A DNA stretch of 64,000 nucleotides, from positions 3,038,001 to 3,102,000 of the forward strand of contig CM074132.1 in assembly GCA_037178625.1 (NCBI GenBank), read 5' to 3'. Below the pieces are notes generated by a model. That model did no database searches. It saw only the letters and a program-made list of their open reading frames with translations, and was not told the origin of the DNA. Numbering within the stretch: position 1 is the stretch's first letter; the number at the start of each line of letters is the position of its first letter. The translations under genes and the position numbers were made by a program. This document shows, piece after piece, positions 40,971 to 49,620 of this stretch. Origin of the DNA: Skeletonema tropicum. Taxonomy: Eukaryota > Bacillariophyta > Thalassiosirophyceae > Thalassiosirales > Thalassiosiraceae.

Positions 40971-41649
40971 ATGGAGCGTACTTGTGAGTAGACAACATAA
41001 TCGTGGCGAGCCTTTTAGATGTGGATGAAATACCTAATCAAATGATTTGACCTCGTCGGACGGAGACATACAACAACATCAGGATATGATGCCGGTTTCT
41101 GTTTGCGGGTGTAGCTGCATGTTCTTTCGAGTCATAAATACAATGATAGAATGCATGATCCGTCATATTCTCTCCATACTAACTAACATTTCACTGCCTA
41201 CTTTTACAATAGACATTATGATCAAGCCCGATGGCGTCCAACGTGGACTCATTGGAGAAATTATCAAAAGATTTGAACAAAAAGGATACAAATTGGTTGC
41301 CATGAAGCTCACCAGCCCCGGAAAGGCTCACATGGAGGAGCACTACGCTGACCTCGCCGGAAAGAAGTTCTTCCCTGGTCTCATCTCCTACATGACCAGT
41401 GGACCTGTCTGTGCTATGGTATGGGAAGGAGCTGGAGTTGTAAAGGAGGGACGTAAGATGCTTGGTGCTACCATGCCTTCTGAGAGTGCCTGCGGAACTA
41501 TTCGTGGAGACTTCTGCATTGAGGTCGGACGCAACATCTGCCACGGAAGTGACGCTGTTGACAGTGCTAACAAGGAGATTGCTCATTGGTTCCCTGAAGG
41601 AGTCTGTGAATGGAACTCCTGCCAATCTACTTGGATTTATGAGGGATAA
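40971..41649 (+). CDS. Nucleoside diphosphate kinase
   Basis: Two exons: a 13-bp first exon (40971-40983, ATGGAGCGTACTT) and 41213-41649, with a 229-bp phase-1 intron (GTGAGT donor, TTTTACAATAG acceptor). The product is 149 residues, the usual NDPK length. The splice yields [20 protein letters not shown], the standard group I NDPK start. Also visible are [14 protein letters not shown], the [17 protein letters not shown] strand and the nucleotide-binding [11 protein letters not shown]. The active-site His is in [12 protein letters not shown], and the tail is [12 protein letters not shown]. The enzyme transfers gamma phosphate between NTPs and NDPs. No presequence, so cytosolic. The frame stays open upstream into the intron, which would mislead a single-exon call. 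Confidence 0.92.
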
Positions 41650-41763
41650 GGAATTATGTATATTGTAAATTCAAAAGAGAAGTTGTTGCTACTGCGATCT
41701 TTACTATTTTCAACGCTACGATATTATATTATCACTATTTTACAACACTATTATATTATATCA

Positions 41764-43020
41764 TCATAGTTCGTAAACAAAGGCATCTTCTTTTGAAACC
41801 TCCAATATGTTCTTTCTCGCATCAGTGCCCAATTCTGAAGGGAACCACACTCCAGGAGATATTGTTTGTTTGTCTTTCCTAACAATTTCCAATGCAAACG
41901 CAGCAGTGGCCAAACCAACACATTGCTCCAGATCTGGGTGTGCTATTCTCAAAGTTTTAGTGTCACCATTGCTTGCAGTGACGTCACAGCGCATGGCATT
42001 TGTTGCGCCCACGAGCAAATCAACTAAACGAATAATTGGCTCCGAGAACAACGCAAAATTTTGCATCGCATCTCGGTTGTATAATAATGATCGAGGCAGT
42101 GCCTTCATAGCCCCAAACAAATAATTCCATGGTAATGGATCAGTACCAAAGCGAGAAGAGCAATTCGGTGGCTTTTCATCAGGATTTAGATACATCGCTG
42201 TCGTTGGAACGTCTGGATTATCTAGCAGCCAAACAGGTTTATTTCCAATTCCATCACCAAAATCAACTTCGTTCATTTCCGTCCATGGTTCTTTATCTTG
42301 CCGGATGCCATTCATAAATGTAATAACAGGTGTTGCAAGTAATAGAAAAGTTGCTGATACGATCGTAGGACCTGCATTTCCAGTGCCAGCAGTGAAGAAT
42401 GAATAATCAATCGATTCTATTTCGACCTTTTGCCCAGATGATTCTCCTTTCCTTTTCAATTGATCAACACCCTCAGCAGCCATCAATGCACTAACGCCAG
42501 GCCAAATACCACAACTCACGATTGCTGGAACACCAGCAGCTTTCGCCATTTCATTCAACTCTTTAGATGCCTCTGCCAGTTCAAACTCATCACAGACATC
42601 TGCATATGGCATGGCCAGCTCTATACATGATCGAAGTAGTACGGGTGACGTTCGTCCTTGGAACGGCCCGCCAGTGTGCACTACCATGAAGCCATCATCT
42701 GAAGGTGAACACGAATCTTTCCATTGTTCAAGCGTTTGCTTTAGTGCAGTTTCATCACCATCAATATCTAACGAGACAAAATCTACTCCTTCACTCGGTA
42801 TAACTTTATTTCGTAGGGCGGCTTGGTAAGACTCGCTTCGTCTCCCACCAACTGTGATGGATATGGGATTCTGTTCTCTATCCGAGAGAGTTTTAAGCCA
42901 TCTCACCGTACTGCCCCCTACACGACCATTTCCCCCGACGACGAGAACGTTGAGGGCAGTGCAGCAGCCACTTAATAGTGCTAGGAGCAGTAGTGTTGTA
43001 GTGACATCATGGCCCATCAT
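41764..43020 (-). CDS. Saccharopine-dehydrogenase-like NAD(P)-binding protein
   Basis: 418 residues, single exon. A hydrophobic start (TTTLLLLALLSGCCTAL) suggests a signal peptide or anchor. It runs straight into a Rossmann fold, NVLVVGGNGRVGGSTVRWL, then VGGRRSESYQAAL, VVHTGGPFQGRTSPVLLRSC and ADVCDEFELA, the pattern of the saccharopine dehydrogenase NADP domain and related reductases. SCGIWPGVSALMAAE marks the transition to the second domain. True lysine-pathway enzymes are cytosolic or mitochondrial, so this is more likely an uncharacterised member of the superfamily, such as those on lipid bodies or in plastids. It diverges from the light-harvesting gene with 421 bp between starts. Confidence 0.78.
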   Translation of the reverse strand: MMGHDVTTTLLLLALLSGCCTALNVLVVGGNGRVGGSTVRWLKTLSDREQNPISITVGGRRSESYQAALRNKVIPSEGVDFVSLDIDGDETALKQTLEQWKDSCSPSDDGFMVVHTGGPFQGRTSPVLLRSCIELAMPYADVCDEFELAEASKELNEMAKAAGVPAIVSCGIWPGVSALMAAEGVDQLKRKGESSGQKVEIESIDYSFFTAGTGNAGPTIVSATFLLLATPVITFMNGIRQDKEPWTEMNEVDFGDGIGNKPVWLLDNPDVPTTAMYLNPDEKPPNCSSRFGTDPLPWNYLFGAMKALPRSLLYNRDAMQNFALFSEPIIRLVDLLVGATNAMRCDVTASNGDTKTLRIAHPDLEQCVGLATAAFALEIVRKDKQTISPGVWFPSELGTDARKNILEVSKEDAFVYEL

Positions 43021-43441
43021 CTTGCTCTAGCATTGTTCGCATGTTTTGGGCTAGCTCGATCGTGCCGCCGGCAGAGCTTGACTTTCATGATTGTTGAACC
43101 CAAAAGATACCTTTATCTTATTGCCTGACTCAGAGCTCTGGTTGAGGTCTCGGTTATCCTTACTTTTTATTGGGTCTTTGCTAGAGTATTTGGAATTGAA
43201 CAGAGACCTTTAGAGTGAGTCAGCAGAAAGTCGGTCATCGCCGCAGACGCACGAAGATGAGCCAAACTTGCAAAACCACGAATCCTTTTTCCATCTTTCT
43301 GCATGCAGCAACTACCTCCGTCCAACCTCCACGCAGGCAGCAAGCAACAAAAAGGAACAACAACACATAATATCTTTCCTCCTCTCCTTCATACCGCAAT
43401 TATTTCATACTGCACAACTCTATCTTCTTCTTTTGGACAAA
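43021..43441. promoter_or_regulatory. Divergent promoter region (reductase-like gene and LHC gene)
   Basis: 421 bp. Open frames run into it from the LHC side (ATG at 43268), but the added residues lack signal-peptide character and the ATG at 43442 begins a typical presequence. No specific motif identified. Confidence 0.5.
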
Positions 43442-44948
43442 ATGAAATTCTCTGCCTTCATCATCGCTGCCATTGCTGGAAGTGCTTCGGCCTTCGCCCC
43501 ATCATCCATCAAGTCTCGTACTGTTCTCTCAGCTGCGACTCTTGAGGCGCCCGCCGCCGAAGTTAAGGAGGCCGTAGAGGAGCCTGCTGATGCATCCATG
43601 GAAATTGAGAAGGATTTCCCAGTTGCAGATAACTTCGTTAAGGATTCTGACCGTATCATGCCGTAAGTTCTATACATGATTTTTATGAGCATTTTTCTTC
43701 GATATTGATGGATTTATGGGATAACATGTTATCGATGTGGGGGTAGCCATTAGCGATCTTCCTGTGGCCATCGGTTTTATAACAATTGGATTTGAAGAGT
43801 CAATGCATTATTTGTGCAGAATCTGCTCTATATGTTTTGCTGAGTGAATGATGAAACGATCAAAATTGGAGAGCACTTGGCACTGTTATTGGAACCGCGA
43901 AAGCGGATTGCCCTCCGATGACGGCCTCGTTTGCTATTACCCTATGGAGCGGTTTTATGTCGTAGTCTGACACCATGTGAAGCATCTTTGGAGATAACAT
44001 TGAGTGTTCAGTCACACGTGTACTCATTACATGTTTGCTAACCCTCCTCTTTTTCATTATTCCCATAATTTTAGCGGCCGATACAACGATAAGAAGAAGT
44101 CCATCGCCATCCCCTTCCTTCCACGACCCACCGCCCTCGATGGATCTCACGCCGGAGACTACGGATTTGACCCCCTCGGTCTTTCTGAAAAACTTGACTT
44201 CTACGCCATGCAAGAGTCAGAAGTAAGACACGCCCGTCTTGCTATGCTTGCCGCCGTCGGATGGCCCATGTCAGAACTTCTCGCTCCTCAATGGATGCTT
44301 CAACACGGATGTGCTCCCAGTGTATTGAACGGAGCCAACCCTCTTGCTGCTTTGTCTATTATTGGATTTTTGGGAGCCGCTGGTTTCTTCGAATCGAAGA
44401 CCTCATTGCGTCAGAGTTCTTCAACCCCCATGGGCAAGATCCATTCTAAGGATATGAGTGCTGTTTGGAAGTACGGTGTTGCTGGAGATTACAACTGGGA
44501 CCCATTGAACTTGTACAGCTCTTGCGGTGATGACTTTAAGGGACGTAAGGGATTGCGTGATGTCGAGCTCAGCCACGGACGTGTTGCCATGCTTGGAATT
44601 ACCTACTTTGCCTTCTGGGAGGCCTTGACTGGACACCCCATTGTGGAGAACAACATGTTGTTCCACCCCAATGCTTTGTTCCCCCTCCTTGTTGCTGGAT
44701 ACACCGCATGGAGCCAGATTTACGAAGTTGGACCTTTGGATGAATACCCCATTGAAATTAAATACGCTAATGAAGGAGAGATGAAGTTGAAGAGAGTACA
44801 GAACGGAATTAAGGACACAGTCGAGCAAATCACCGAATCCGCCACAGAGACCAAGAAACAACTTGACGAATTGGACTCCAAATATGGTATTTACGAAGCA
44901 CCAACAAAGGCCATCGATGCCGTTCGATCGACTTACAAGTACTGGTAA
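43442..44948 (+). CDS. Light-harvesting chlorophyll-binding protein (LHC/FCP superfamily)
   Basis: Exons 43442-43662 and 44075-44948, with a 412-bp phase-2 intron (GTAAGT donor, ATAATTTTAG acceptor). The product is 364 residues. MKFSAFIIAAIAGSASAFAP is a textbook diatom plastid presequence with the ASAFAP motif. After the splice comes GSHAGDYGFDPLGLS. Helix 1 follows with the chlorophyll-ligand pattern ESEVRHARLAMLAAVGWPMS, then a middle segment GDYNWDPLNLY, and helix 3 is DVELSHGRVAMLGITYFAFW. The C-terminal ~80 residues after the last helix (EQITESATETKKQLDELDSK) are an unusual charged extension. The protein is longer than common FCPs (~200 residues), so it belongs to a divergent LHC subgroup (Lhcz or RedCAP-like types cannot be separated here). 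Confidence 0.88.
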
Positions 44949-45107
44949 GCAATCAAATAGAATGCTACTCTTGCTAATCCTCGATCATAGAACAGTAGCC
45001 ACATGAACTGAAAGAAACACGAGTGGTTAATTTGCGTTGTGCCCAGTAAAATATAATTTTGTTAATGTATTAAAACGAACCAACTTAATTAAAAGTCGTT
45101 GTTTTCA

Positions 45108-46391
45108 CTATTTTGTGGTCACTTTAACAGACACCTCGTTCAACCTCTTCCACGGGGGAGTGAAAGGATCATTATATTGGCTCAAGGTAATCTTTGCCCC
45201 GTCGGTGATAACGTATTCTGTATCTCCCTCCAACAAAGATAATAACTGTGCCTTCCTCTCCTTCACCTCAGCTTTGTTTGCAAAGCCACCAAACATCAAC
45301 GTGGCACGGGTCCCCCCATCATCCCGTTGCAAACGCACCCCACTACCATCGAGCGGCTGAGGTGCTCTTGTAGTTCCGTCTTCAGCCCAATAGTTGGAGG
45401 GAAGGACAAAGCTCATTTCCTTTGTTTCGCCAACAGAAGATGCATCATCTACATCCATGCCGGCATTTGTTGTTAAAACTGGGGTGGTCATTTTCATAGC
45501 AGTCTCCTCGCTATTCTTCCCGAAAAGATAACCCGCCAGTGCTCCAAAGCTGGAAGCACCTGAAAGTTGCGGCATTGAGACCTTTGCATCTGTCTTAGCC
45601 CTCTTCTCGTCATTAGCCTTGACACTTGATTTCATCTCGACTGTGCACACAGAATAAGGTTCGTAGTTGCGAATTTCATAACCAGACTTACGACGTGCAA
45701 CTACATCGTATTTTGGAGTTTCGAGGCCATCTGGTAAGCGATTAACCAAATCTTCCAGTTTTGCATCTGCAGCAGCCATCTTTTGGATTTTTCGAATAAT
45801 AGTTGTTCCTCCATTACTGCTTTCCTTGTCAATAGTACGAAGAAGGACTGCTAATGCACGGCGTCTTCTTCTTCCGGCTGCAACTTCATCATCAGCTTCA
45901 TCGTTGTTTGCTGCCTCTCCCTGGTCAGCTGAGGGTGTAGTCACATCCAACACTTTGGACATTGATCTTAGCCGAGCTGTTCGAGAAAGACGAGTGCTCA
46001 ATCTTGGGATGAATGTTTTTCTATTCGAGCTATCAATGATTGATAGAATTTTCTCCAGATAACTTTCAGCTGCCATTGGATCTGACTGACGCATAGTCAT
46101 GAGATTTTGAACGAGAGTCGAAGAGGAATTGTTGATATTGTACTTGATTGCATCATCCAGCAAAACGGCTACACTATCATTATTGCCTACATCATCTTCT
46201 TGACTCGATGTTGGCGATGCTACTGTTTCTGTTGACGTCTCAGCAGCAGCTGCTGCTGCTAGAGACGATGACGTGGACAACGAAGATGGTGAACGATGCA
46301 CACAACTTGTGCTAGGTGCAACAAATGCGTAGGAATGATTCTTCAGAGCCACCAGTAGAGCTGTAGCAGTGACGAAGGAATAATTCTTCAT
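45108..46391 (-). CDS. SOUL haem-binding domain protein, plastid-type presequence
   Basis: 427 residues, single exon. N-terminal hydrophobic ATALLVALKNHSYAFVAPS resembles a signal peptide with a YAFVAP plastid cleavage motif. The first ~210 residues are Ser/Asn-rich with no domain. The SOUL domain at about 215-425 has TPKYDVVARRKSGYEIRNYE, FGALAGYLFGKN, AMKMTTPVLT, MSFVLPSNYW and VMFGGFA-type strands (here LMFGGFANKAEVKERKAQLL), ending LSQYNDPFTPPWKRLNEV. SOUL proteins bind haem or tetrapyrroles and some act in plastid tetrapyrrole handling or plastoglobules. It is convergent with the LHC gene (159 bp). Two CRE-like sites lie about 180-200 bp upstream. Confidence 0.88.
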   Translation of the reverse strand: MKNYSFVTATALLVALKNHSYAFVAPSTSCVHRSPSSLSTSSSLAAAAAAETSTETVASPTSSQEDDVGNNDSVAVLLDDAIKYNINNSSSTLVQNLMTMRQSDPMAAESYLEKILSIIDSSNRKTFIPRLSTRLSRTARLRSMSKVLDVTTPSADQGEAANNDEADDEVAAGRRRRRALAVLLRTIDKESSNGGTTIIRKIQKMAAADAKLEDLVNRLPDGLETPKYDVVARRKSGYEIRNYEPYSVCTVEMKSSVKANDEKRAKTDAKVSMPQLSGASSFGALAGYLFGKNSEETAMKMTTPVLTTNAGMDVDDASSVGETKEMSFVLPSNYWAEDGTTRAPQPLDGSGVRLQRDDGGTRATLMFGGFANKAEVKERKAQLLSLLEGDTEYVITDGAKITLSQYNDPFTPPWKRLNEVSVKVTTK

Positions 46392-47072
46392 TGCAATGAA
46401 TGTAATTGATGGGTGGTCTCACGTTACTCTCTCTATCTTCACAGCATCATAACCACAGCGAGAGCGCAGCGTGGAGTTCAAGCAATGGCATGGCCACCTA
46501 AACACAGTACATTAAGAGCTAGCCAGCCAAGTGAAAGTGGGAAAAATGAAGCAAGGGGATTTTGATCGATGACGTCATCGAGAGCATGACGTCATCGAGT
46601 ACCGGTACATGGCTGAAACACTTGAATCAAGAGATTGACTTGAAAAGTATCGTCTCACATTCATTCAAATTTGAGCAGGATGGAATAGGGCTTAGTTGAT
46701 GGCAGATTTAACTGGAATCATCGTCAAGGCAGCTGGACAACTTTCGAGGTCCAATCTTCTTATAATTTGTGAAGTGACTGTTTGGAGCCCGGACCCAGGC
46801 CTGGGAAAAGAGATGGAGGCAGGCGAGAGCATTGCATTTATCTCAGCTTTTATTCTATTCTACTTCTGGTTTTCAAAATATCAGCAACGGAAAAAGGAGG
46901 CGACAGTCCGTGCGACAGTACTCATTTCAATTCAAGCCATTGATGGAGTGCCTTCGTTGATTCCAAATTTGAGCAGATGGAATGAAGGCTTTAGACCTCT
47001 GCAAGTCGTGATGTGAACTACTTCATAAACAATACACTTCAAAGACGCAATATACTCAAGTCCCCTTACGTT
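46392..47072. other. Intergenic, 681 bp, with CRE-like pair
   Basis: Upstream of the SOUL gene and downstream of the LRR gene. The plus frame at 46696-47016 (106 codons, one hydrophobic stretch) is not called. A TTCAAATTTGAGCAGgATGGAAT-like segment occurs twice (about 46664-46690 and 46962-46985). Confidence 0.5.
46569..46599. promoter_or_regulatory. Tandem CRE-like (bZIP) sites
   Basis: ATGACGTCATCGAG occurs twice, 17 bp apart (46569-46582 and 46586-46599). The palindrome TGACGTCA is intact in both and is followed by an ACCGGT palindrome. The pair lies 178-208 bp upstream of the SOUL gene start. CRE-type TGACG elements mediate CO2/cAMP and light responses of plastid carbonic anhydrase promoters in Phaeodactylum. 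Confidence 0.6.
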
Positions 47073-48560
47073 TCATTTCTTCCCAAGCTTTCTGCGTTTG
47101 GCCCTCGTCTTGACTCTTTGTGCAATCGATCCATCATTCTGCTCTACCTCAGAAAGGTTTGTCTTCAAGTCTGCACTACTCTGTGCCATCAGCAATGCTA
47201 CTTGTTCTTTCAACTTCCTATTTTCCTCCGATAGAGCAGCATTGTCTGATTCCAGCTGCTCATTCTTGATTCTGGTTTCTTCCTCCCTTTTCTTGAGTGC
47301 GTCGTGATTGATTTGGAGCCTTTTGGCTTTTGATGACAACTCGAGTCTCTTACGGAAAACTTTGCATGTCAAGATTTTGTAAATTGCCGTAAGCACCTCC
47401 TTCGATTCAGGGTGATATGTTGAACCCATAAGCTTGGAAAATATCAGCGGCACAAGGCTGATGTCAAAGTGCAGGAACATGGAAGGGTCGATGTCGTCAT
47501 CATACGCGAGGAGGGTGAATAGCTTTCTACATGCTACCTCACCTGTTTCCCGCAGTTCACCATAACTCATAAAATTTATGAACGATAGGCGCTGAAGCTT
47601 TTTCTGCAAGGCAGATCTAAAATGAACACTCTGACTTTCACCAACCATGATTTTTCGAATAGTATGGTTAGATGTAAGAATCTTTTCAAAGCTTGTTGAA
47701 TCACAGATCACTGCAATCAGCGCAGCGTTCCCTTTATCACCAATTGGATTGTCGTACAGGTGTAAATTCTTCAATTTCCTGTTTAATACTAGAGCTGGTG
47801 CCGACTTTTCAATAAGTTTTGAATCTATTCCACATCGCTCGAGACACAATTCTCTTTGTCGGGGATGTCCACTGTCAAATAACACCGAAAGGGCTGTGGC
47901 GTTTGCTGCCGTCGAGTCCAACATGTTGAAGCGCAGATCAAGTACTTTCAATTCCTTCAGTTGACGTCCCCCCAATATGAACGGGGATAAATCGTTTATT
48001 GCACAGCTTTTCAAGTGGAGCTCCGTAATGGGGGAACCTGCTATGGCCTTTACTAATACGTCTAACCCCTCCGTTCCAAAAGCATTGTCTGAGAGATCGA
48101 CATGCAAAAGTCTAGGAAATGGAGTCAGGGCAAGGTATCCCATGATGTGACCCGTCAATGATGTATCACCAACATTAAGGATCTTCTCCAATACATAGTG
48201 CTTTTCGAGATAACTATTCGACTCGTTTTGTTCATGCTGACCCACAAGTCTCGAAAATAATTTCTTCATCTTCTCCTCAGATAGACCACACTCTTGGAGT
48301 GATATATTCTTCATGTGTAAATTTCTCCACAGATAGAATCCAATGCGGTCACACACGTCTTCAGTTAGATTTCCGTATTCCCTTGTACTGAGCATGCAAA
48401 AATTGGGATCGTTTTGCTTCACTTTGTACACCTGCTCTCTGAAGAGTGAGCGGTAGCTGCGGTAGCCACCGAACACAGCAAGGTCTTCTGCCACATCAAA
48501 CCGAATCTTTTGCTTTTGAACCGTCGTCAAATCGATTAAAGGGATATTATTGTCATCCAT
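47073..48560 (-). CDS. Leucine-rich-repeat protein with C-terminal coiled coil
   Basis: 495 residues, single exon. LRR units of the RNase-inhibitor/RanGAP type at about 150-320 (LLHVDLSDNAFGTEGLDVLV, ITELHLKSCAINDLSPFI, LKVLDLRFNMLDS, LKNLHLYDNPIGDKGNAALI). The tail at about 415-475 is a coiled coil (LKKREEETRIKNEQLESDNA then ALSEENRKLKEQV), and the last residues are basic (RVKTRAKRRKLGKK), a possible nuclear signal. No kinase, F-box or NB-ARC part. It belongs to the large group of diatom LRR proteins without known partners. Confidence 0.75.
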   Translation of the reverse strand: MDDNNIPLIDLTTVQKQKIRFDVAEDLAVFGGYRSYRSLFREQVYKVKQNDPNFCMLSTREYGNLTEDVCDRIGFYLWRNLHMKNISLQECGLSEEKMKKLFSRLVGQHEQNESNSYLEKHYVLEKILNVGDTSLTGHIMGYLALTPFPRLLHVDLSDNAFGTEGLDVLVKAIAGSPITELHLKSCAINDLSPFILGGRQLKELKVLDLRFNMLDSTAANATALSVLFDSGHPRQRELCLERCGIDSKLIEKSAPALVLNRKLKNLHLYDNPIGDKGNAALIAVICDSTSFEKILTSNHTIRKIMVGESQSVHFRSALQKKLQRLSFINFMSYGELRETGEVACRKLFTLLAYDDDIDPSMFLHFDISLVPLIFSKLMGSTYHPESKEVLTAIYKILTCKVFRKRLELSSKAKRLQINHDALKKREEETRIKNEQLESDNAALSEENRKLKEQVALLMAQSSADLKTNLSEVEQNDGSIAQRVKTRAKRRKLGKK

Positions 48561-49620
48561 CGGGCAGATTGATGTACTCCTTCTCTTATGTACAGGCTAA
48601 CGTTCACCAATGATCTTCAACTCGACGTTACTGTTTGTTAGATTGTCCTAACAGAGGACGCGGACCTCTTCTTCAAGCCTGGCCTCCAGCCAATGATTAA
48701 TATCAGTATTCCCGTTGCAAAGTGCCTTGAAGAGGATAGTGCATATGGTAGCTGGCACTTTCAACTTACACGAATTGATGATGGAATGAGTATTGTTCAT
48801 AGATTGTAATGAGTACCAAAGTCCTCTCTCTCTCTAGAGAAGTACGCATGCTAGTTGACAACAAATAATAATGATGTACAGTGAGAGGTCGCGAATGTTG
48901 CATGGTACCCAACAGGGCCAGCTTTTATCATGCAGCAACTGCGCCCTGTCTCCAACCATGCAACTTTGAAAAGTACAAGTATGCAGTATTACTAGTAAAT
49001 AACGGACGACGGACGGACCATGACAGCCTTCCGAGTAATGCAGCAACTGCGACCATGCAACAATCGCGACCTCACTGTATGTATGAATCCGAACGAATCC
49101 CCCCGGGATGAGAATTTTGGCTGCCTGAGATCTGAGGACTTATCTCCCCCTGTGTCAGCTAGTAATTATTTAGTGTTATGAATGAGGGGGAATAACATTT
49201 TTGGCTGGGCTGAGATTTTTAGGGGGGGGTTGGGTGATGCTGAGTTGGGGGGATAGCAAGACAAACCTAACGCCCCACCTAACCTAAGACGGACAAGTGT
49301 AATCCGCCGATAAAAGCGAGTGATAAATTCATTGCGAAGTAGAGGTGACAAAGAGCTGTTGGTTGAGCGTGTATGTGAGCCATCAATCATCCAGCTACCA
49401 GCCAGGCTAGGCGGGGAAATGAAATTGAGGCGAGCGAGAGCATACATACTTCCAACATGAGCTATTCTACTGTTGATTTTCAAGACATCAGGCGTAAGAA
49501 GGAAGTCTTGTCATTGATGAAGAGCCAAGGTAGCAAAATCATACTTGTAATATTGTACTAAAACACTTAATTAACGAACATATACAGCGCATCACTTCTG
49601 ATGAAAATACTCATCACCTC
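48561..49620. other. Intergenic, 1.06 kb, contains a MITE-like element
   Basis: No gene called. CTCTCTCTCTCTAGAGA lies at 48823-48840, a MITE-like unit at 48877-49079, and G-rich sequence near 49220-49250. Short frames (49166-49483 minus) have no domain. Confidence 0.5.
48877..49079. mobile_element. 203-bp MITE-like element
   Basis: The left end TACAGTGAGAGGTCGCGAAT then GTTGCATGGT is repeated inverted at the right end (ACCATGCAACAATCGCGACC then TCACTGTA), with one mismatch and a 2-bp gap. An inner GCAGCAACTGCG is also duplicated, giving sub-repeats. Flanking target duplication not evident. Confidence 0.65.

Noticed and set aside
41047..41212. Upstream open frame before the NDP kinase core
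   Set aside because: It is intron sequence read through; the 13-bp exon plus splice gives the conserved N terminus.
46696..47016. 106-codon frame with one hydrophobic segment
   Set aside because: Contains an internal direct-repeat segment and has no homology I recognise; too weak to call.
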